Assembly (NCBI GenBank): GCA_937914675.1 | Contig: CALDOC010000208.1 | Span: 1 to 9,561 of the forward strand | Length of the DNA stretch: 9,561 bases | Direction of reading: 5' to 3' | Source of the DNA: an uncultured Sulfurimonas sp. | GTDB taxonomy: Bacteria > Campylobacterota > Campylobacteria > Campylobacterales > Sulfurimonadaceae | Part shown: piece after piece, positions 5,284 through 9,561 of the stretch | Layout: each line of letters begins with the position of its first letter | Numbering within the stretch: the stretch's first letter is position 1 | Notes under the pieces: generated by a model | What the model was told of the DNA's origin: nothing | Databases searched by the model: none | What the model saw: only the letters and a program-made list of their open reading frames with translations | Made by a program: the position numbers and the translations under genes

Positions 5284-8034
5284 ATGTTAGAACTGTTTAA
5301 ACAAGAGAAAAGCTTTTTAACGAGAGCCAAAGAGAAGAACGCTTTAAAATACGTGCTTAGATTTGACGAAAATGGCGCCTTTCTTGAAGTATGCGACAAT
5401 AAGTTCGGCGTAATTAAAGATATTGACTTTAGAGTTTACAATGGACTTGACAGAGAGATACTTCAATACATGGAACGCTCAATCGAAGAAGATTTTTTTA
5501 GCGTAAACTGGGAGAGTGAAGAGACGCATACTTATCTTGGCAAACACATGAGGCTCGTAGAACTTTTGAGAGAGTACGGTAAGGTTTATGACGCCAAAGG
5601 AGATGAAATTAGTTTCCAAAGCGGCATGTTTAGCGTAGAACTCGTTTTGATAAAAAAAGAGCGGGAGTTTGCGTCGTTTTCAAAGATAGAGTCTCATGCC
5701 GAGTTTCAGTTTATAAACGGCAGTTACGTTTTAGCGCAAAACAAGATATTCCATGTAAACGGCGTTGGCGAAAATTTTAACAAATTGAAAAGTTTTGACA
5801 CGATTGTAAAAGAGGAGAAGCTAGAGGAGTTTCTCACCATCTTGTTCACCCACTTTGAAAACGTAAAGGTAAAATATGAAGATTACTCGGTTGAATTTAA
5901 AGAGGAAAAAAGGCTTATAAAACCCGCGGTGATTTTGGAAAAAATCACAAGCGAGAATGAACTTGCGCTCAGAACTTCGGCAACGGTTGGAAAATTAAGC
6001 CCCGAGTTTTTCAACGATTTTAACATCTCCAAAATCGCGCTTATCAATGAAATGGAAAAAAACATCGCCGTTTACGAGTGCGATTTTAGCGACGTGTTCG
6101 AGATTTACGGAACGATTTTTTCTAAACTCAATTCACTTAAACGCACGCTAAAAGGGGCGAATTTTAGCGAAGAAGATGGTCTTTTTGTCATAGACGAAGC
6201 TTTGAGTCGAGAATTTATTTTAAATAATCTGCAAATCATTTTGGAAAAAGCGCAACTTTTTGGAAGCGAAAAATTAAAGTCTTACAAATACAGCGTGGCA
6301 AAACCAACGCTCAACGTCGCCTTTAAAGATAAGATAGATTTTCTCGATGGCGGCGACGTCACGGTTAGCGTTGGCGATGAGACGTTTAAGGTTTTTGACA
6401 TGATAAATCTTTATAAAAAGCACTCGTACATTCCACTGAGCAACGGTGAAAAATCTCTCATCGACAAATCTTACGTCTCGCGATTGGAGAGAATATTTAA
6501 AAAAGATGGCAAAAAAATCAAAGTTTCATTTTTTGATTTGCCAGAGATTGAAGAATTGATTCATCAAAAAGAGCAGAAAATATTTAAAAGCTCAAGAGAT
6601 TTTTACGAGGGTTTCAACGCTTTAAAATCATCAAAATCAAGAATGCCAAAGCTTGGTGAAGTCGTCATGCGGGAGTATCAAAAAGATGGCGTGCGATGGT
6701 TGAAATATCTTTACGACAATAGTTTTGGCGGATGTTTGGCCGACGACATGGGTCTGGGAAAAACGCTTCAAGCCATATCTCTTTTGTCGTTCATCTATCC
6801 AAAAACAAAGGCTCCATCTCTCATCGTAATGCCAAAAAGTCTTTTGAGCAATTGGCAAAACGAACTAACAAAATTCAATCCAAACCTCTCTTTTTATCTC
6901 CACTACGCGACGAATAGAGACGTAAGCGAGTTTAAAAATCACAACGTCGTCTTGACCACGTACGCGCTCGTGAGAAACGACATAGAGCATTTTAGAGAGA
7001 TGGAGTTTGACACGATCATCTTGGACGAATCTCAAAACATCAAAAACGTAGAGTCTCAAATATCAAAAGCGGTGATGCTTTTAAATGGCAAACATAAATT
7101 CGCGCTCAGCGGAACGCCTATAGAGAACTCTCTTTTTGAGCTTTATTCTCTTTTTAGATTTATAAACGCGGGACTTTTTTCCACCGTAAACGATTTTAAA
7201 AGGGATTACGCCATTCCAATTCAAAGCGACGCGAACGAGGACGTGGCGAAAATTTTAAAAGCGAAAATATCGCCATTTTTGCTGCGTCGGTTGAAACATG
7301 ACGTGCTCAAAGATTTGCCCTCAAAACAAGAGCAGGTCGTTTACGTGGAGATGGACGACGCGCACAAGAAGTTCTATAACCAAAAAAGAGATTATTATAG
7401 AGAACTTTTAGACCAACAGATTGCCATGAACGGCATTGAAAAATCGAAGTTCATCATCCTCCAAGCCTTTAACGATTTGAGACAAATAGCGTCGGCTCCG
7501 GAGCTAAAAAGCGAGAACGCGATCGCTTCGTCGAAGATAGAAAATCTTTTTGAGATGCTTGAGGACATCGTTTTGAACAATCATAAAGTTCTCATCTTCG
7601 CCAACTTTTTAGGTTCGCTCGACCTTATAAGCGAAAAAGCGAACGAGCTGGGTTACGAGCATCTTCTTATGACGGGAAGCACGAGAAATCGTCAAGAGTT
7701 GGTGGACAAGTTTCAGAATGATAAAAATATAAAACTATTTTTGATGACGCTAAAAGTCGGCGGAGTGGGGCTCAACCTTACCGAGGCCGATTACGTCTTC
7801 ATCTTCGATCCATGGTGGAACAAATCCGCCGAAAATCAAGCGGTGGACAGAAGTCATAGAATGGGGCAGAAAAACACCGTTTTTTCATACAAGATGATTA
7901 CAAAAGGCACCATCGAAGAGAAGATTTTAGAGCTGCAATCTCGAAAGCAAGACATGACCGACATGATTATAAGCGGCGACGAGGGTGGTCTAAAACAGCT
8001 TAGCAACGCAGATTTAGACTATATTTTAGGATAA
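5284..8034 (+). CDS. SNF2-family (Swi2/Snf2) DNA translocase/helicase
   Basis: This 916-residue protein is a superfamily 2 SNF2 ATPase that should use ATP to move along duplex DNA and displace bound proteins. Motifs in order: Q-motif-like REYQKDGVRW (463-472), Walker A DDMGLGKT (487-494, Lys493), Walker B DESQ (581-584) in place of the commoner DEAQ/DEAH, SGTPIEN (609-615), LLRRLKHDVL, GGVGLNL (826-832) and QAVDRSHRMGQ (852-862) with the arginine finger. It ends with the typical tail ADLDYILG. The first 455 or so residues are not a helicase lobe: no CxC zinc (SWIM) motif and no nuclease motif. Residues about 340-430 resemble the beta-rich segment just before the motor in many bacterial SNF2 proteins. 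ATG 5284 has AAGGA (5274-5278) 5 nt upstream. It is followed after 12 nt by a large unknown ORF, probably co-transcribed. The biological role is unknown. Confidence 0.93.
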   Translation: MLELFKQEKSFLTRAKEKNALKYVLRFDENGAFLEVCDNKFGVIKDIDFRVYNGLDREILQYMERSIEEDFFSVNWESEETHTYLGKHMRLVELLREYGKVYDAKGDEISFQSGMFSVELVLIKKEREFASFSKIESHAEFQFINGSYVLAQNKIFHVNGVGENFNKLKSFDTIVKEEKLEEFLTILFTHFENVKVKYEDYSVEFKEEKRLIKPAVILEKITSENELALRTSATVGKLSPEFFNDFNISKIALINEMEKNIAVYECDFSDVFEIYGTIFSKLNSLKRTLKGANFSEEDGLFVIDEALSREFILNNLQIILEKAQLFGSEKLKSYKYSVAKPTLNVAFKDKIDFLDGGDVTVSVGDETFKVFDMINLYKKHSYIPLSNGEKSLIDKSYVSRLERIFKKDGKKIKVSFFDLPEIEELIHQKEQKIFKSSRDFYEGFNALKSSKSRMPKLGEVVMREYQKDGVRWLKYLYDNSFGGCLADDMGLGKTLQAISLLSFIYPKTKAPSLIVMPKSLLSNWQNELTKFNPNLSFYLHYATNRDVSEFKNHNVVLTTYALVRNDIEHFREMEFDTIILDESQNIKNVESQISKAVMLLNGKHKFALSGTPIENSLFELYSLFRFINAGLFSTVNDFKRDYAIPIQSDANEDVAKILKAKISPFLLRRLKHDVLKDLPSKQEQVVYVEMDDAHKKFYNQKRDYYRELLDQQIAMNGIEKSKFIILQAFNDLRQIASAPELKSENAIASSKIENLFEMLEDIVLNNHKVLIFANFLGSLDLISEKANELGYEHLLMTGSTRNRQELVDKFQNDKNIKLFLMTLKVGGVGLNLTEADYVFIFDPWWNKSAENQAVDRSHRMGQKNTVFSYKMITKGTIEEKILELQSRKQDMTDMIISGDEGGLKQLSNADLDYILG

Positions 8035-8046
8035 TGGAGTTTTGAT

Positions 8047-9561
8047 ATGACGATGAGTTTCGCAAATTTGAAGACGGATGACTTGAAACGGGTTTTTAGC
8101 GATTGCACTCAAGCGGAGTTGCATGAACTTATACTCTACGTAGACGACGTGGCGGAGAAAAAAGAGTGCGTCGAGTTTGACGTAAAAAAGAAATATAGCG
8201 TTAAAAAGCAGATTTTAGTCAATTATATGACATCCGTTTTTTTAAGTAAAAACAGCGTTTTTAAGATCTATAAAAAACTCACAAGCACCAAAGCTTCGGA
8301 GTATCTGTATCAAAAGCTTATTTGGGAAGCTGATAAGGTGGAAACGTCCGAAATTGTAGAAAAATTTAATTATAAATTTAGAGTCAAAGAAGCGTTAACG
8401 TACGGCGTTCAAACTACAAATCTGGAAAATGAGTTGTCTCTCGTGCAAAGGATGAGAACCTTTTACTACTCAGGCGAATCGGATAGACTTTATTTAAACG
8501 CAAAATTCAAAAGCGTACTAAAACTTTTGTATCCAAAACCAAAAGATTATGATTTGGAAGCCGTTGCAAATCCCGATGAAACAAAATACGCCTATTCAAA
8601 TGAGCAAGGCGTCCTCAATTTCATAGGCGTTATAGAAGAGATGTTAAAAAACAAGCTTGTGGAGTTTGGAAAAACAAATGAGAAACCGCTTGGCAAAACT
8701 CTTAACATACTTAAAAGTTCCACAGGCGTTGAAGAGTTTTATGAGCAAACGGGTTTAAACTCCTTCGTGGTGGACATGCTCACTAGAAGTTTTTATTATT
8801 ATGACAGTGGAGTGAAAAGTTTTGAAAAGCCAGAGCAAAACGCTCTCAAACATTTCGTATTGGCGCAATTTGGCAATCATTTTCATTTTTTCATAACGAG
8901 AATTTTCTTGGGACACTTGAAAAAAGTAAGATACGATAGTTACTACTCAAGTGAGAAAAACCTTTTTTACGCTCTTTATAGCGTTGTTAAAGAGATGCCG
9001 CGAGATGATTACGTCAGTCTGGAAAACATTCTGAAATTTTGCAAATATAGAGATTTAAACGTGGACATAGAGAGAAAAGAGAAGGTCGACGAGTACAATA
9101 TGGCCCTTCAAAGAGTTGAACATGGCAATAAATTATTGACGACCGCGTACGCGGAGGAGTATCACAACGAACTTGTTTTTGAACCTACGCTAAAAGCGTC
9201 CCTCTTTTATCTAGGAGCGTTAGGTTTGCTGGAGTTGAAATACGACGACCCGATTTCACCGTACGACGTATCCGCGAAAGATAAACCATACCTCTCCCCA
9301 TGGGACTCTTTAAAGTACGTAAAACTTACAAAACTGGGCAAATACGTTTTTGGTTTTAGCGACGCTTACGAGTATGAAAAAAAAGAGACGAAAAGAAAAA
9401 ACGTGAAGTTTGACGAGTATAAACCTATCATAACGGTAGATAAACAAGATACAATCACGCAAGCGAAACTCGAACAATTTACCGAAAAACAAGACGAGGG
9501 CAGATACGTTTTAAGTCATGCGAAAATCTTTAAAGATTGTAAAACGAAAAAAGCGCTTGAA
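8047..9561 (+). CDS. Unrecognised large protein, 5' part only, next to SNF2 helicase
   Basis: An open frame from ATG 8047 continues without a stop to the window edge: at least 505 codons, 3' end missing. GGAG (8036-8039) lies 7 nt upstream; ATG 8053 is an alternative start. Codon use matches the neighbours, with no sign of transfer. I do not recognise the family. The protein is rich in Lys, Glu, Tyr and Phe, with no signal peptide, membrane segment, Walker motif or obvious catalytic motif. The first 100 or so residues read as helical repeats. A segment at 386-436 looks like a winged helix: FYLGALGLLEL (387-397), then KYVKLTKLGKYVFG (423-436). Similar LTxLG segments occur in helicase-associated (XPB/Ssl2 N-terminal-like) proteins, a weak analogy. 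The 12-nt gap to the SNF2 gene suggests a shared operon and function. Confidence 0.8.
   Translation, partial: MTMSFANLKTDDLKRVFSDCTQAELHELILYVDDVAEKKECVEFDVKKKYSVKKQILVNYMTSVFLSKNSVFKIYKKLTSTKASEYLYQKLIWEADKVETSEIVEKFNYKFRVKEALTYGVQTTNLENELSLVQRMRTFYYSGESDRLYLNAKFKSVLKLLYPKPKDYDLEAVANPDETKYAYSNEQGVLNFIGVIEEMLKNKLVEFGKTNEKPLGKTLNILKSSTGVEEFYEQTGLNSFVVDMLTRSFYYYDSGVKSFEKPEQNALKHFVLAQFGNHFHFFITRIFLGHLKKVRYDSYYSSEKNLFYALYSVVKEMPRDDYVSLENILKFCKYRDLNVDIERKEKVDEYNMALQRVEHGNKLLTTAYAEEYHNELVFEPTLKASLFYLGALGLLELKYDDPISPYDVSAKDKPYLSPWDSLKYVKLTKLGKYVFGFSDAYEYEKKETKRKNVKFDEYKPIITVDKQDTITQAKLEQFTEKQDEGRYVLSHAKIFKDCKTKKALE

Noticed and set aside
3375..8604. An 18-nt near-repeat: 3375-3392 in rpoN and 8587-8604 in the last ORF differ by one base
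   Set aside because: Both copies are in frame and encode the same peptide, YAYSNE, in unrelated proteins; the flanks do not match, so coincidence of codon choice is the simplest reading.
5284..9561. The SNF2 pair as a known defence system (DISARM, Zorya or a type I restriction locus)
   Set aside because: No methyltransferase, nuclease, MotA/B-like or DUF1998 partner is in view and the helicase has no nuclease domain. The surroundings are housekeeping genes.

Overview
The window looks like a chromosomal segment of a Campylobacterota (epsilonproteobacterial) genome, probably from the Sulfurimonas/Sulfuricurvum side of the phylum. The evidence is the gene content and style: moderate-to-low GC, tight ATGA-type gene overlaps, a short sigma-54 of 423 residues, a short DksA-like protein and a TIGR02757 (DUF2400) gene. 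From memory, an S4-domain gene, tsaE, an LptB-type ABC ATPase and rpoN form a cluster in Campylobacter as well. I cannot name a species from the sequence alone.

Layout. (1) 1-257: a hairpin with a T tract, probably terminating a rightward gene outside the window, then a leftward VF530/DUF2132 gene (24-257). (2) 258-428: a divergent AT-rich spacer with candidate promoters in both directions. (3) 429-4822: a compact rightward cluster: S4-domain RNA-binding protein, trpD, tsaE, lptB, rpoN and a TIGR02757 protein. The first four are joined by overlaps of 4, 4 and 13 nt; rpoN and the TIGR02757 gene follow after gaps of 15 and 8 nt. (4) 4817-5161: a leftward DksA/TraR-type zinc-finger gene, converging on the TIGR02757 gene with a 6-nt overlap. 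(5) 5162-5283: a divergent spacer with a good leftward sigma-70-type promoter overlapping a weaker rightward one. (6) 5284-9561: a SNF2-family helicase (916 aa), then after 12 nt an unrecognised large ORF that runs off the right edge (at least 505 codons, no stop).

How the genes relate. The central cluster combines translation and tRNA modification (TsaE in t6A synthesis, S4 protein), outer-membrane LPS export (LptB), tryptophan synthesis (TrpD) and transcription control (RpoN). It looks like a growth-linked housekeeping transcript rather than one pathway. The DksA-like regulator sits beside it under its own promoter. The SNF2 helicase and its partner look like a separate two-gene unit. They are the least understood part of the window and the best candidate for an undescribed system. 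I see no insertion sequence, integrase, tRNA, CRISPR array or toxin-antitoxin pair, so no sign of a mobile island.
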